DNA from: Qipengyuania vulgaris
GTDB lineage: Bacteria; Pseudomonadota; Alphaproteobacteria; Sphingomonadales; Sphingomonadaceae
Assembly (NCBI RefSeq): GCF_009827325.1
Contig: NZ_WTYC01000001.1
Location: 372,001-436,000, forward strand
Direction: 5' to 3'
DNA length: 64,000 nt
The notes under the pieces were generated by a model. The model did not search any database and was not told where the DNA came from. It saw only the letters and a list, made by a program, of their open reading frames with translations. This document shows positions 46,902-56,635 of this stretch, one piece after another. Position 1 is the first letter of the stretch. Each line of letters opens with the position of its first letter. Made by a program: the position numbers and the translations under genes.

Positions 46902-48116
46902 ATGACAGACAAGCGCGACCTGCTCATCCTCGGCGGCGGCCTCGTCGGCACCACGCTGGCACTTGCCGCGGCGAAGAAGGGGCTCTCCAGCCATCTCGTC
47001 GATCGAGCCGATCCTGCCGACCTGACCGCGGAGGGTTTCGATGGCCGCGCGTCGGCGATTTCCACCGCAAGCTGGCGGCTGTTTCGCAATATCGGCCTTA
47101 CCGAGGCCCTTGAGCCGCATGGCTGCGAGATCGAGGCCATTGCGGTTGTCGACCAGATGAAACCGGGCAGGATCGATTTCCGTCCCGAGCCGCATGAAGG
47201 CACGCTGGGTCGTATGTTCGCCAACCGGCAATTGCGCATCGCGCTGCTCGAAGCAGCCAAGGCGGAGCCGTTGATTGCCATACATGCGCCAGTCGAAGTG
47301 GCGAGCCGCCACCGCGATGCCTTTTCGGTCAGTGCGACGCTGTCCGATGGCACGGTCCTCGACGCCGATCTCCTCGTCGGTGCGGAAGGGCGCGGGTCGC
47401 CCACCCGGGAAGAAGCCGAACTCAAGATGGCGAGCTGGGATTATTCGCACCGCGCCATCATCACCGGGCTGAACCATTCGAAGCCGCATGAAGGCGTCGC
47501 CTGGGAGATTTTCTACGAGGATGGGCCCTTTGCCCTCCTTCCGATGCTGGACGGGCCCGGCGGAGAGCACCGCAGCGCGCTGGTGTGGACGGTCGACGAG
47601 AAGGACGCTGCAGGCGTGCTCAAGATGGGGGACCGTGCCTTCCTCGCCGAGGTCGAGAAGCGCATGGGCACTATCCTCGGCACGCTCGAACTCAACAGCG
47701 GGCGGTCCTCCTATCCGCTCAGCTTCCAGCATACTGCACGGATCGTGGGCGAGCGCATGGCGCTGGTGGGCGACAGCGCGCATGGCATGCACCCCATCGC
47801 CGGCCAGGGCCTCAATCTCGGCCTGCGCGACGTCGGCGCATTGATAGAGGTTCTGGAAGAAGCGCGCAGGCTCGGCCTCGATCTGGGCGATGCGCAGGTG
47901 CTCGAGCGTTACGAAAAATGGCGGGCGCTGGATTCGATCATGGTCATGGGCGCTACGGACACACTCACCCGCCTGTTCGGCGTGCCCGGCAAGGCCGCCA
48001 GCGCCGTCCGCCGTCTCGGCATGGCTGGGGTCCAGCGTTCGGGCTGGCTCAAGCGCTTCTTCATGGACGAGGCGCGCGGCGTTTCGGGCGACGTGCCCGA
48101 ACTCATGAAATCCTGA
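46902..48116 (+). CDS. ubiH: UbiH/UbiF/Coq6-family FAD monooxygenase
   Basis: A 404-residue flavoprotein hydroxylase, probably acting in ubiquinone synthesis. The FAD motifs are LLILGGGLVGTTLALAAAKKG (near residues 7-27; Rossmann GxGxxG variant), DGRASAIS (about 47-54), and the second FAD motif ALVGDSAHGMHPIAGQGLNLGL (about 288-309). Which ring position it hydroxylates cannot be told by eye. It diverges from dsbD. Confidence 0.9.
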   Translation: MTDKRDLLILGGGLVGTTLALAAAKKGLSSHLVDRADPADLTAEGFDGRASAISTASWRLFRNIGLTEALEPHGCEIEAIAVVDQMKPGRIDFRPEPHEGTLGRMFANRQLRIALLEAAKAEPLIAIHAPVEVASRHRDAFSVSATLSDGTVLDADLLVGAEGRGSPTREEAELKMASWDYSHRAIITGLNHSKPHEGVAWEIFYEDGPFALLPMLDGPGGEHRSALVWTVDEKDAAGVLKMGDRAFLAEVEKRMGTILGTLELNSGRSSYPLSFQHTARIVGERMALVGDSAHGMHPIAGQGLNLGLRDVGALIEVLEEARRLGLDLGDAQVLERYEKWRALDSIMVMGATDTLTRLFGVPGKAASAVRRLGMAGVQRSGWLKRFFMDEARGVSGDVPELMKS

Positions 48117-48134
48117 GCTGATTTACTACTGAAT

Positions 48135-49019
48135 CTACTCGTTGCCGGGGCTGGGCTGCGAAATCCGGTTGCCCGCTCCGTCGCGCAGGCGGCGAGGTTC
48201 AAGCACGGCGGCCGTTTCGATCAGGTCGAGCGCACGCTGGGTCGCGGCAAAGCGTTCGGCATCTCGCAGCCAGCCCTGAGCATTCGCCGCCCCGGGCATG
48301 TTGCGTACTTCGGCTACGGCGCTGTCGACCCGGCCACTTAGCAGGAACAGCCGGGCCCGCTCGATACGCATTTCAGGCTGCGGCGAAGGAGCGCTCTCGC
48401 GGCGGACGGTGAACAGTGCGGCCAGTTCTTCGCGGAATCGTTCGAGGCCGCCCCGATCGTCGCCCGACTGGAGCTGGGGCGAAAGCCCGTCGAGCCGCGC
48501 GGTGAGCTGGTCCAGCGTGACGGGATCGCGTGAAAAGGTCAGGATGGTGTTGACCGCATTGGGCAGGGCATCCCCGAAGCGGAGCCTCAACTGGTCGGCA
48601 AGATAGCCAAGTTCCGCGCCCTTTTCGATGGCGCGGCGTATTGCGAAGGCGATCAGGAGCCCTTCGGCGCGCGCCGCATTGCCCGCTGCTGCCTGTGCCT
48701 GCAGGTCGAGGCGCGAGAGGCGCTGCTCCGCAGCCGCCAGGCGCTGGTCGATCCCGCCCTGCGTCTCGGCCATCTGTTCGACGTCCTGGGAGGAGGAGGT
48801 TTCCGTAGCGCGCGGTGTCGGTGACGGGCTGCGCTCCTCGGCAGCTTGCGTCGCAACCGCAGCTTGAGGTGTCTCGGCCACATTTTCTTCAGCAGCCGAA
48901 TTGGCGCGCCAGGCTATATAGCCGACCAGCCCCGCGCCCAGCGCGAAAGACCCGACAACGGCCAGCAACATGGGCCGCATGCTGGTGCGCCTGACCCGAT
49001 TGCTCGAATACTCGTCCAT
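48135..49019 (-). CDS. HemX-like membrane-anchored coiled-coil protein
   Basis: A 294-residue protein: short cytoplasmic start, one membrane helix MLLAVVGSFALGAGLVGYIAW (about 16-36), an Ala/Thr/Ser/Pro-rich linker, a coiled-coil (about 85-115; GIDQRLAAAEQRLSRLDLQAQ), then a helical domain. This is the layout of alphaproteobacterial mitofilin/HemX-like proteins encoded after hemD. ATG at 49019 is favoured by GGAG four to five bases upstream; an ATG at 49067 is also in frame. Function unresolved. Confidence 0.75.
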   Translation of the reverse strand: MDEYSSNRVRRTSMRPMLLAVVGSFALGAGLVGYIAWRANSAAEENVAETPQAAVATQAAEERSPSPTPRATETSSSQDVEQMAETQGGIDQRLAAAEQRLSRLDLQAQAAAGNAARAEGLLIAFAIRRAIEKGAELGYLADQLRLRFGDALPNAVNTILTFSRDPVTLDQLTARLDGLSPQLQSGDDRGGLERFREELAALFTVRRESAPSPQPEMRIERARLFLLSGRVDSAVAEVRNMPGAANAQGWLRDAERFAATQRALDLIETAAVLEPRRLRDGAGNRISQPSPGNE

Positions 49020-49076
49020 TTCACTCCAATCCGTGACCCGCGCGCCGCTACCCCGGCGCCGCGTCATTCCCGGCGT

Positions 49077-49760
49077 TCAGCCTTGGCACAAAGCCTTCGC
49101 CAAGACCAGTAGCTCGGCATCGACCGGTTGCCCGGCGGTATGAACGGCTTCCCAGCCATTTCCTGCGATGCCGGCGATACGCGGGCCGAGCGCGGCGATG
49201 GTGATGGTTTTGCGGTCGATACCCAGGCGCTCGCATTCCTCGCGCAATCGCCTCGCAGCCTCGCCCGAATGCAGCAATACCACGCCGCCTTCCTCGCGCA
49301 GGAGCTTGCTCACCGAAGGTGACATTTCCAGCGGCTTTGTCCGATAGACGACGCAAGTCTCGATGGAGATACCCGGAGGCGGCGTCAGCGAGACCCTCTT
49401 CTCCCCAGCGAGCCGCAGGAACGCAAGATCGCGTCCCGCAACATCGTCGAGCACGTTCTGCAACCCGCCCTTGCCCGTGAGCGTGACCATGAAGCCCTTT
49501 TCGCGCGCGCCCTCGGCAGTGGCTTCGCCTACCGCGTAGACCGGCAAGCCTTCCAGCTTCTCCAGCTCGAAGCCACCGTGGCGGAAGACATTGGAGCTCC
49601 CCACCAGCAGCGCGTCGAAATCATTGCGTGGCGGGGCGGACCATTCAACCGGTCTGACCTCGAAAAGCGAGCATCCTTTAACATCGAGACCAGAGGCCTC
49701 TGCCGTTTCCAGTGTTACCCGGAGACCGGGTTCGGGGCGGAAGACGAAAAGGTTGCGCAT
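49077..49760 (-). CDS. hemD: Uroporphyrinogen-III synthase
   Basis: HemD cyclises hydroxymethylbilane to uroporphyrinogen III. The 227-residue length is normal. Sequence in this family is poorly conserved, but the pattern is right: VFRPEPGLRVTLE near the start, LLVGSSNVFRHGG, YAVGEATAEGAREKGF, FLRLAGEKRV, VVYRTKP and LLHSGEAARR, IAALGPRIAG. The start ATG overlaps the hemC stop (TGATG), giving a hemC-hemD operon. Confidence 0.9.
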   Translation of the reverse strand: MRNLFVFRPEPGLRVTLETAEASGLDVKGCSLFEVRPVEWSAPPRNDFDALLVGSSNVFRHGGFELEKLEGLPVYAVGEATAEGAREKGFMVTLTGKGGLQNVLDDVAGRDLAFLRLAGEKRVSLTPPPGISIETCVVYRTKPLEMSPSVSKLLREEGGVVLLHSGEAARRLREECERLGIDRKTITIAALGPRIAGIAGNGWEAVHTAGQPVDAELLVLAKALCQG

Positions 49761-50689
49761 CACCCCGCAATACCGAAATGCGCGGCTACATGTTCCGGCG
49801 CTTCGGCAAGTAATTCCTGCGCCAGTTTGCGCGGGGCATCGACGTCTGCTGGTTCGAACAGGCTCTCGCCCGCGATCCGGATCGAACCGTCGGGGCTGAA
49901 AATAGCAGCGGTCAAATGCAGCCGCTGCCCTTCGCGGCGGGTCAGGGCGGCGATGGGACTGTGACAGGATCCGCCCAGCCCTTCGAGCAGGGCGCGCTCT
50001 GCCAGCACTTCCTCGCGGCTTGGCGCGTGGTCTATCGCCTGCAGGAATTCCCTCGTTTCCTGATCGCCGGCGCGGCATTCAAGGCCGATTGCCGCCTGCG
50101 CCGGGGCCGGCAGCCATTCTTCCGGATCGAGGCGGGTTCCCACTGTGCCTTCACCCAGCCGGGCAAGTCCTGCGGCGGCAAGGAACGTCGCATCCGCCTC
50201 GCCCGCCTGCAGTTTCGCCATGCGGGTCGCCACGTTGCCGCGAATGCCGACCACTTCGAGGTCGGGCCTTGCATTGAGCAACTGTGCAGCCCGTCGCGGC
50301 GCGCTGGTCCCCACACGCGAACCCTGCGGGATCGCACCGAGCGACCGTGCGCCCAGCAGCACGTCGGCCTTGTCCGCCCGCGGCAGGATAGCGCCAATGG
50401 CGATCGCTTCCGGCCTTAGGGTCTCCACGTCCTTCATCGAATGCACGGCAGCATCGATCCTGCCTTCGACCAGCCACTTATCGAGTTCACGGGTCCACAG
50501 CGCCTTGCCGCCGATATCGGCCAGCGGGCGGTCCTGAATCTTGTCCCCGCTCGCAATCACGAGGACGAGTTCGACCTGGTCTTCGTCCCAGCCGAGCGCC
50601 GCGCACAGCCGGGCGCGTGCTTCGTGTGCCTGCGCCAGCGCAAGCGGGGAGCGGCGAGTTCCAAGGCGGAGAGAAGGCTTTGAAGGCAT
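49760..50689 (-). CDS. hemC: Hydroxymethylbilane synthase
   Basis: HemC polymerises four porphobilinogen units. The 309-residue protein begins [15 protein letters not shown], has [33 protein letters not shown], and Cys in [15 protein letters not shown], which holds the dipyrromethane cofactor. It diverges from tsaD, with a 47-base gap between the two start codons, the conserved hemC/tsaD arrangement of alphaproteobacteria. Confidence 0.97.
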   Translation of the reverse strand: MPSKPSLRLGTRRSPLALAQAHEARARLCAALGWDEDQVELVLVIASGDKIQDRPLADIGGKALWTRELDKWLVEGRIDAAVHSMKDVETLRPEAIAIGAILPRADKADVLLGARSLGAIPQGSRVGTSAPRRAAQLLNARPDLEVVGIRGNVATRMAKLQAGEADATFLAAAGLARLGEGTVGTRLDPEEWLPAPAQAAIGLECRAGDQETREFLQAIDHAPSREEVLAERALLEGLGGSCHSPIAALTRREGQRLHLTAAIFSPDGSIRIAGESLFEPADVDAPRKLAQELLAEAPEHVAAHFGIAG

Positions 50690-50736
50690 GGTGCGCGCTT
50701 GCTCTAGCGCCCGATACCGTTAAGGGAAAGCGGACA

Positions 50737-51777
50737 ATGGCATTGGTTCTTGGCATAGAAAGTTCGTGCGACGAAACGGCGGCCGCACTCGTCGACGGCA
50801 ATCGTCAGATCGTGGCGCAGCGTATCGCATCGCAGGATGCAGAGCACGCGCCCTTCGGCGGCGTCGTGCCGGAAATCGCCGCCCGCGCGCATGCCGAACG
50901 GCTGGCCCCAATGATCGAGGGCGTGCTGCAGGATGCGAATGTTTCCCTGACCGATCTCGACGCGATTGCGGCCACCGCCGGTCCGGGCCTGATCGGCGGC
51001 GTGATGGTCGGTCTGGTGAGCGCCAAGGCTCTTGCCATGGCCAGCGACGTGCCCCTGATCGCAGTTAATCACCTCGAGGGACACGCGCTCAGCCCGCGGC
51101 TGGCCGACGAGACGCTCGAATTTCCCTATGCCCTGCTGCTGGTCTCCGGTGGGCACTGCCAGATACTGCGCGTCGATGGCGTCGGAGAATATCGCCGCCT
51201 CGCGACAACGATCGACGATGCGCTGGGCGAAGCCTTCGACAAGACCGCCAAGATCCTTGGCCTCGGCTTTCCCGGCGGCCCCGCAGTCGAACGCCTGGCG
51301 AGAGAAGGCGATGCGTCTGCCGTCCCGCTGCCGCGCCCGATGAAGGGCAGTGGCGAACCGCATTTAAGCTTCGCGGGCCTCAAGAGCGCCGTGCTGCGCG
51401 CCCACGAAAGCGAGAAGTACCAACCCGCAGACATTGCGGCGAGCTTCCAGCAGGCGGCGATCGATTGCGTGGTGGACCGGTTAAGCATCGCGCTCGCGAA
51501 GATGCAGGATTGCCGGACGCTGGTGGTCGCCGGCGGTGTCGCCGCGAATGCATCGGTGCGCGGCGCGCTGGAACGACTGGCGGCGTCTCATGACATGCGC
51601 TTCACCGCCCCTCCCCCGAAATTATGCACCGACAATGCGGCGATGATCGCCTGGGCGGGCATCGAGCGATTGGCGCTGAAGGATTTCGCCCCCGATCCGC
51701 TCGACATCTCGGCCCGCCCTCGCTGGCCGCTCGACCCCGATGCCGAACCCGTTCGCGGCGCGGGAGTGAAAGCATGA
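50737..51777 (+). CDS. tsaD: tRNA N6-threonylcarbamoyladenosine transferase subunit TsaD
   Basis: TsaD transfers threonylcarbamoyl to A37 of ANN-decoding tRNAs, with TsaB and TsaE. The 346-residue protein starts [17 protein letters not shown], has [11 protein letters not shown], the metal motif NHLEGH (about 107-112), [20 protein letters not shown] and [17 protein letters not shown] at 50737 fits family length. Overlaps gpsA by four bases. Confidence 0.97.
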   Translation: MALVLGIESSCDETAAALVDGNRQIVAQRIASQDAEHAPFGGVVPEIAARAHAERLAPMIEGVLQDANVSLTDLDAIAATAGPGLIGGVMVGLVSAKALAMASDVPLIAVNHLEGHALSPRLADETLEFPYALLLVSGGHCQILRVDGVGEYRRLATTIDDALGEAFDKTAKILGLGFPGGPAVERLAREGDASAVPLPRPMKGSGEPHLSFAGLKSAVLRAHESEKYQPADIAASFQQAAIDCVVDRLSIALAKMQDCRTLVVAGGVAANASVRGALERLAASHDMRFTAPPPKLCTDNAAMIAWAGIERLALKDFAPDPLDISARPRWPLDPDAEPVRGAGVKA

Positions 51778-52763
51778 AGGTCGGCGTTTTAGGAGCCGGA
51801 GCCTGGGGCACGGCGCTGGCGCAGATGGTAGCGAGCGACGGGAGCGAGGTATTGCTCTGGGCGCGCGAGGCGCAGCTGGCGGAGGAAATCAACACGCAGC
51901 GGCGCAATTCCACCTATTTGCCCGATGCGAAGCTGGCCGCCTCTATCCGTGCCACGGACGATCTCGGCGAGATGGCGCGGCTCGATGCCATGCTGGTGGT
52001 CACGCCGGCGCAGCACATGGGCAGCGTCCTCGAAGCCATGCCCGCATTCCCTCAAGACCTCATCCTGTGTTCCAAGGGGATCGAGGCAGGCACCGGCCGC
52101 CTGATGAACCAGGTTGCGCGCGACAACGCCCCGGAAAGCGAAGTCTCGGTCCTCTCGGGCCCGACCTTCGCGCATGAGGTGGCCGCAGGACTGCCCGCTG
52201 CGGTGACCCTCGCCTGCAGCGGCGGCGAGGAGCAGTGGGACCGGATCGCTCAGCATATCGCCCGGCCGGCCTTCCGTCCGTATTATTCGGACGACGTGAC
52301 TGGCGCGGAGATCGGCGGTGCGGTCAAGAACGTGCTCGCCATCGCCTGCGGGGTGGTGGACGGTTTGCAGCTTGGCCAGAATGCCCGCGCCGCCCTCATC
52401 GCCCGCGGTTATGCCGAGATGTTGCGCTTCGGCGAGGCGCTTGGCGCACGGGCTGAAACCCTTACCGGCCTGTGCGGATTGGGCGACCTCGTGCTCACTT
52501 GCTCCTCCACGTCCAGCCGCAATTTCTCGCTCGGCAAGGCATTGGGAGAAGGGCAGAGCGCACAAGCCCTCATGGCCGACCGCAAAACAGTCGCCGAAGG
52601 CGCGCACACTGCGCCGGTACTCGTCGAACTGGCGGCGCGGCACGGCATCGCCATGCCGATCGTCGCCGCGGTCTACGACCTGCTCAAGGGTGACGATCCG
52701 GGTCAGGTGGTCAAAGGTATTCTCGCCCGCCCGCTCAAGGCCGAGCAGGAAAGCGCGGGATGA
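51774..52763 (+). CDS. gpsA: Glycerol-3-phosphate dehydrogenase [NAD(P)+]
   Basis: GpsA makes glycerol-3-phosphate for phospholipids. The 329-residue protein begins [17 protein letters not shown], has [31 protein letters not shown] and [18 protein letters not shown] with the catalytic Lys, then [15 protein letters not shown]. Normal length. Overlaps both tsaD and the flippase gene by four bases. Confidence 0.97.
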   Translation: MKVGVLGAGAWGTALAQMVASDGSEVLLWAREAQLAEEINTQRRNSTYLPDAKLAASIRATDDLGEMARLDAMLVVTPAQHMGSVLEAMPAFPQDLILCSKGIEAGTGRLMNQVARDNAPESEVSVLSGPTFAHEVAAGLPAAVTLACSGGEEQWDRIAQHIARPAFRPYYSDDVTGAEIGGAVKNVLAIACGVVDGLQLGQNARAALIARGYAEMLRFGEALGARAETLTGLCGLGDLVLTCSSTSSRNFSLGKALGEGQSAQALMADRKTVAEGAHTAPVLVELAARHGIAMPIVAAVYDLLKGDDPGQVVKGILARPLKAEQESAG

Positions 52764-54277
52764 ATTCCGCCACCAGTGACGACGATCTCTCCGCCATCGC
52801 CAAGGGCGGCAAGCAGAACGTACTCGGCTTCCTGCTGAGGTTGCTGGCGCGCATCCCCTTCCTGTTCATCGCGGGGCGTCTCTACGGCGTGAGCGAGGTG
52901 GGCCGGTTTGCCTCTGCTTTGGTGCTGGTAGAACTGGTCGCGCTGCTTTGCTCGATGGGCGAAAAGCGCGGCCTCGCGCAGCGGCTGTCCGACGGTGAAG
53001 AGCAGCACCCGGCCAATCTGGTATATGACGGGATGCTGCTGGCGCTGATATTCTCGTCGATCGCAGCGCTCTTCTTCTGGCTGGTCCCCGCGCCGCTCTT
53101 CCCCGCCGGTCAATATAGCGAACTCGACCGTCTGATCGTGCTCGCAATCCCGGCCTATGCGCTGACGGAGATCGTGCTCGCCGCGCAGGCTTACAAATAC
53201 GATATCGCCACCACCGTGCGCGCCCGCGCGGTCGTGGAACCGTGGACGATCTCGATCATGGCGGGCGCTTTCTTCTTCATTCCCGGCCTGACCGAATCCG
53301 GCCTTTCGATGGCCTATCTCGTATCGATCTATGCCGGTCTCGCTGTGGGCCTGTGGGCCTTTTTTCGCAGTTACGGTCGCCCTGTCGGATGGCGTCCGAG
53401 CCCGCGCTACATGGGCAGGATCACCCTACGCGCCCTGCCGCTCGCGACGGCCGATGCGATCGAATGGGGCACGCGCCGCGTCGATATCTTCATTCTCGGC
53501 TTTTTTGCCGCGCCGTCGGCCGTCGGTGTCTATTACATGGCGCAGCAACTCGCGAGTCTGCCGCAAAAGCTGAAGACCAGTTTCGAGCCGATCCTGGGTC
53601 CGGTCATTACCAAGAACCTCAAGACGAAGAATTATGCCGCCATCGCCAAACAGGTTTGCCAGGTAGGATTCTGGATCATCGCCGCGCAGGCGGGTATCGC
53701 GCTCGCGCTGGGTCTGCCAGGTGAAGCCATCATGGGTCTGTTCGGCCCTGAATATGTCGGCGGTACGGGTGCCCTCGCCTTCCTGCTGGCCGCGGAAGTG
53801 GTCGCTGCGACGGCGGTCGTCTCCGAAGCGGTGCTGATCTATGTCGCGCGTGTACGCAATCTGTGGATTTCCATCGGCACGATCGCGTTTCAGGCGATAT
53901 TGACGATCGTCCTCATCCAGGCCGTAGTCGCCAATGACTATGGCGAGCCCTACAAGGCAGCAGCTGCCGCCATCTCGCTCCTGGTCGCGCTCGCGGTGGC
54001 AAGCCTGGTCAAGGCATTGCTGCTCACCAAGATCCTCGGCCATGGCATCAACAACTGGCGTTGGGCCCTGGTCTATGCGGTCGCCCCTGCAGTGCTGGTC
54101 GGCTGGCTCGCCACCCACCTGCCCGAATGGGCAGAGCTCGCCTTCGGAATTCCGCTCATTCTGACGACCTATGGTTTCGTGATCTGGAAACGCGGGTTCG
54201 GCCCTGAAGACCGGGTCCTGTTCGCCCGGAGCAAGGACAAGCCGGGCAAGGCGGAAGCGGCGGCAGTTTCGGAATAA
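52760..54277 (+). CDS. Polysaccharide flippase of the MOP superfamily (Wzx-like)
   Basis: A 505-residue membrane protein with about 12-14 helices, starting with a polar segment and AKGGKQNVLGFLLRLLARIP, then GRLYGVSEVGRFASAL, typical of O-antigen/teichoic-acid flippases. It has the usual paired-helix distribution. It would move lipid-linked sugars across the inner membrane; substrate unknown. Coupled to gpsA. Confidence 0.87.
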   Translation: MNSATSDDDLSAIAKGGKQNVLGFLLRLLARIPFLFIAGRLYGVSEVGRFASALVLVELVALLCSMGEKRGLAQRLSDGEEQHPANLVYDGMLLALIFSSIAALFFWLVPAPLFPAGQYSELDRLIVLAIPAYALTEIVLAAQAYKYDIATTVRARAVVEPWTISIMAGAFFFIPGLTESGLSMAYLVSIYAGLAVGLWAFFRSYGRPVGWRPSPRYMGRITLRALPLATADAIEWGTRRVDIFILGFFAAPSAVGVYYMAQQLASLPQKLKTSFEPILGPVITKNLKTKNYAAIAKQVCQVGFWIIAAQAGIALALGLPGEAIMGLFGPEYVGGTGALAFLLAAEVVAATAVVSEAVLIYVARVRNLWISIGTIAFQAILTIVLIQAVVANDYGEPYKAAAAAISLLVALAVASLVKALLLTKILGHGINNWRWALVYAVAPAVLVGWLATHLPEWAELAFGIPLILTTYGFVIWKRGFGPEDRVLFARSKDKPGKAEAAAVSE

Positions 54278-54338
54278 GCGGAGCGCGCGGGCACAAGCAC
54301 CTTGGCAGCCGGAGCAAGCGGCGGCTAAGGACCCCAGC

Positions 54339-55076
54339 ATGTTCCAGCGTGTAATTATCCTGATTGGTGCTCTCGTGGTCGTCGCGATTGGCTCTATCGC
54401 GAGCATGTCCGGGCGGGCCGACCGCATGGCGGAGCGTCTGTCGGAGGATGCGCGCGAAGCACTGGTTGCGGAGGATCTGGGCATGGTTCAGGCAAGTTTC
54501 GCCAACAGCTACGGCTCGCCCTCTCGCCACCCGCTGCTTTCGGGCGGCAAAAGCCTCGAAGATGAAGACCGCACGCGCGCAGCCCAGCTTGTCCGTTCCC
54601 TGCCCGGCGTTGGCGGGGTGAACTGGGAAGACGGGATCGTGAATGCGAACGCCGGGGAGCCTTCCTTCGAGCCGCTCCATTGCCAGGAAGACGTCGATGG
54701 CCTGCTGCGCACCCGCACCATCCGCTTCCAGGAAGGAAGCGCTGCACTGCTGCCCGCCAGCCGCATGCTGCTGGATGAGGTCGCCAGAGCGCTCGAACCC
54801 TGCGTCGGCGCGATCATCGCGATCACCGGACATACCGATAAATCCGGCAGCGAGGCAGCGAACGTCGCCCTCAGCATGGACCGGGCCCGCGTCGTCCGCG
54901 AAGCGCTCGTGCGCCGCGGCATCCCGCGCTCCGGGCTCCGCGCCCGCGGAATGGGGTCGAGCGAACCGGCGGAACGTCTGACGGCGGAAGACCCCGCCAA
55001 CCGCCGCATCGAATTTTCGGTCATCCGCATGGAGCCGCTCACCCCCACCCCTGTCGACACGCCGGGACCACGCTGA
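54339..55076 (+). CDS. OmpA-family peptidoglycan-binding protein
   Basis: A 245-residue protein with an N-terminal signal or anchor helix (VIILIGALVVVAIGSIASM, about 5-23), a middle region with no recognised domain, and a C-terminal OmpA domain (about 115-235) with FQEGSAALLPASRMLLDEVA, ITGHTDKSGSEAANVALS and ANRRIEFSV. Its stop overlaps the next start (TGATG), so it is the first of a three-gene envelope unit. Confidence 0.85.
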   Translation: MFQRVIILIGALVVVAIGSIASMSGRADRMAERLSEDAREALVAEDLGMVQASFANSYGSPSRHPLLSGGKSLEDEDRTRAAQLVRSLPGVGGVNWEDGIVNANAGEPSFEPLHCQEDVDGLLRTRTIRFQEGSAALLPASRMLLDEVARALEPCVGAIIAITGHTDKSGSEAANVALSMDRARVVREALVRRGIPRSGLRARGMGSSEPAERLTAEDPANRRIEFSVIRMEPLTPTPVDTPGPR

Positions 55077-55201
55077 TGCCTATCTGGTTCGAAGTCATCG
55101 CCTTGATGCTCGTCGCCTACATTCTCGGCCTCACCCTGGGGTGGGTCGTCTGGGGACGGGCTTCACTGAGCGACAATGAGACAACGGAGGAAGAAAGATG
55201 A
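55076..55201 (+). CDS. 41-residue membrane microprotein
   Basis: Begins at an ATG overlapping the OmpA-family stop, ends at a TGA overlapping the next gene's ATG. The product has one hydrophobic helix (FEVIALMLVAYILGLTLGWVV, residues 5-25, given here in part) and an acidic C-terminus ending DNETTEEER. Double translational coupling makes it a convincing gene. Function unknown; a small membrane subunit for its two neighbours is likely. Confidence 0.8.
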   Translation: MPIWFEVIALMLVAYILGLTLGWVVWGRASLSDNETTEEER

Positions 55202-55683
55202 GCCAATTGCTCGCCGATAACTGGATCCTGCTGGTAATCGCCCTGATCGTTGGGCTGGTGGTCGCCTGGTACCTGTTCCGCAGCAATCGCCGCACGCATG
55301 TGACGGGCGCGAGCCGGGACGTTCTGGATGATGGCGCAGAACGGGCGCAGCGCAATTCCGCGCTGGTCGACGCACCGCCGGCAGCCTCGAAGGATCCCTC
55401 GCCCGTGCCGCGCCAGCCTGCAGCCGTGGCTCCCGCCGGCGCCGATGACGATCTGACCCGCATCAAGGGTGTGGGCCCCAAGCTCGCCGCGACGCTGCAC
55501 GAACTGGGTGTCACGAGCTTCACCCAGATCGCCGCCTGGGACGACGCCGAGATCGAGCGTGTCGATGCCCAGCTCGGCCGCTTCCAGGGCCGCATACGCC
55601 GCGATGACTGGACCGGGCAGGCCCGCTTTCTGGCGGAAGGCGACAGCGCCGGTTTCAAGCACAAATACGGGGCTGGCGGCTAG
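55198..55683 (+). CDS. Membrane-anchored helix-hairpin-helix protein
   Basis: A 161-residue protein: membrane helix ILLVIALIVGLVVAWYLF (about 10-27), a Pro/Ala-rich linker, and a C-terminal helix-hairpin-helix domain (about 85-150) with LTRIKGVGPKLAATLHELGV, IAAWDDAEIERVDAQLG and DDWTGQARFLAEG. The C-terminal part matches the HhH domain also found fused to NuoE or L21 proteins in alphaproteobacteria. Whether it binds nucleic acid is unknown. Coupled to the microprotein gene. Confidence 0.83.
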   Translation: MSQLLADNWILLVIALIVGLVVAWYLFRSNRRTHVTGASRDVLDDGAERAQRNSALVDAPPAASKDPSPVPRQPAAVAPAGADDDLTRIKGVGPKLAATLHELGVTSFTQIAAWDDAEIERVDAQLGRFQGRIRRDDWTGQARFLAEGDSAGFKHKYGAGG

Positions 55684-55749
55684 AGCAGGAACCTTCTCAC
55701 ATCCGATCCATTGAAAACAACTGGGTCGGATTGAACGAGGAGAGCCTGA

Positions 55750-56118
55750 ATGGGACAGCCCCAGCAGATACGCGTACTCGTCGCCGAAGATGAGATGATC
55801 GTTGGCCACGATCTGTGCGACACTGTTTCCGAGGCCGGATATATGGTCGAAGGTCCGTTCGACGATCTGTCCAGCGCCATGCTCGCCTTCCAGAAATCCA
55901 AACCGGATATCGCGATCCTCGATGTTCAGTTGGGCGACGGCATAGTCTACCCGCTCGCCGAACAGATGATGGCCGAGAACGTGAAGGTGATTTTCCATTC
56001 CGGCCAATTGACGCCGAAGGAAGTCGCAAGCCGCTTTCCTGACGTAGAAATGCTGACAAAACCCTGCCCTCCGGCGGAAGTGATTCACTCGGTCCGGCGT
56101 GCTGCCCGACACCACTAG
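55750..56118 (+). CDS. Single-domain response regulator
   Basis: A 122-residue receiver: VLVAEDEMIVGHDL, AILDVQLGDG with the phosphoacceptor Asp (about 58), FHSGQL and LTKPCPP with the Lys. No output domain and no kinase next to it. It is the same short receiver type as the LOV-kinase partner (7958-8317), both with EDE-x-x-I-x-x-DL near the start. GGAG precedes the ATG. Confidence 0.88.
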   Translation: MGQPQQIRVLVAEDEMIVGHDLCDTVSEAGYMVEGPFDDLSSAMLAFQKSKPDIAILDVQLGDGIVYPLAEQMMAENVKVIFHSGQLTPKEVASRFPDVEMLTKPCPPAEVIHSVRRAARHH

Positions 56119-56198
56119 TCGCATTGCCCCTTCCGAGGCGGAACGCAGGGCTCCGCATAACCTTTCCTTGAGAAACCCTCTCATTGGAAAGGAAGACC

Positions 56199-56585
56199 AT
56201 GTCCCTGGAAAAAATGATCGCCGCACACCCGAAGGTGCAGGATGAAACCGAAGAGCTTGTCCTTGCCGCCCGTCACGCCATGCTCTGTTCGCTGTTCTGC
56301 ACTAGCTGTGCGGACGCCTGCACGGCAGAAGAGATGGACATGGCGCAGTGCATTCGTAACTGCCTCGACTGCGCCGATGTCTGCGCCGCCACTGCGCGCC
56401 TTGCCGTACGGCGGACCGCGCAAAATATCGAACTCCTGCGCGCCCAGCTGGAAGCCTGCATAAAGGCCTGTGAAACCTGTGCCGCCGAATGCGAGCAGCA
56501 CGACAATCCGCATTGCGCGCTCTGCGCCAAGATGTGCCGCGAATGTGCTGAGGATTGTCGCAAGGCCCTGCCGTTCGTGAAATAG
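56199..56585 (+). CDS. Cys-rich four-helix-bundle copper-binding protein
   Basis: A 128-residue cytosolic protein with 17 Cys arranged in C-x-x-C and C-x-x-x-C pairs: CSLFCTSCADACTAEE, CIRNCLDCADVC, CIKACETCAAEC and CALCAKMCRECAEDC. This is the DUF326 / Csp-like family that stores copper inside a four-helix bundle. No signal peptide, so a cytosolic (Csp3-like) store is likely. GGAAAGGAAG before the ATG at 56199. Stand-alone; no copper ATPase or CueR in the window. Confidence 0.88.
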   Translation: MSLEKMIAAHPKVQDETEELVLAARHAMLCSLFCTSCADACTAEEMDMAQCIRNCLDCADVCAATARLAVRRTAQNIELLRAQLEACIKACETCAAECEQHDNPHCALCAKMCRECAEDCRKALPFVK

Positions 56586-56635
56586 CTTTAATGGCGCGAG
56601 GCAATTTGCTGGGGGCGTGATATGATGCACCCGCA

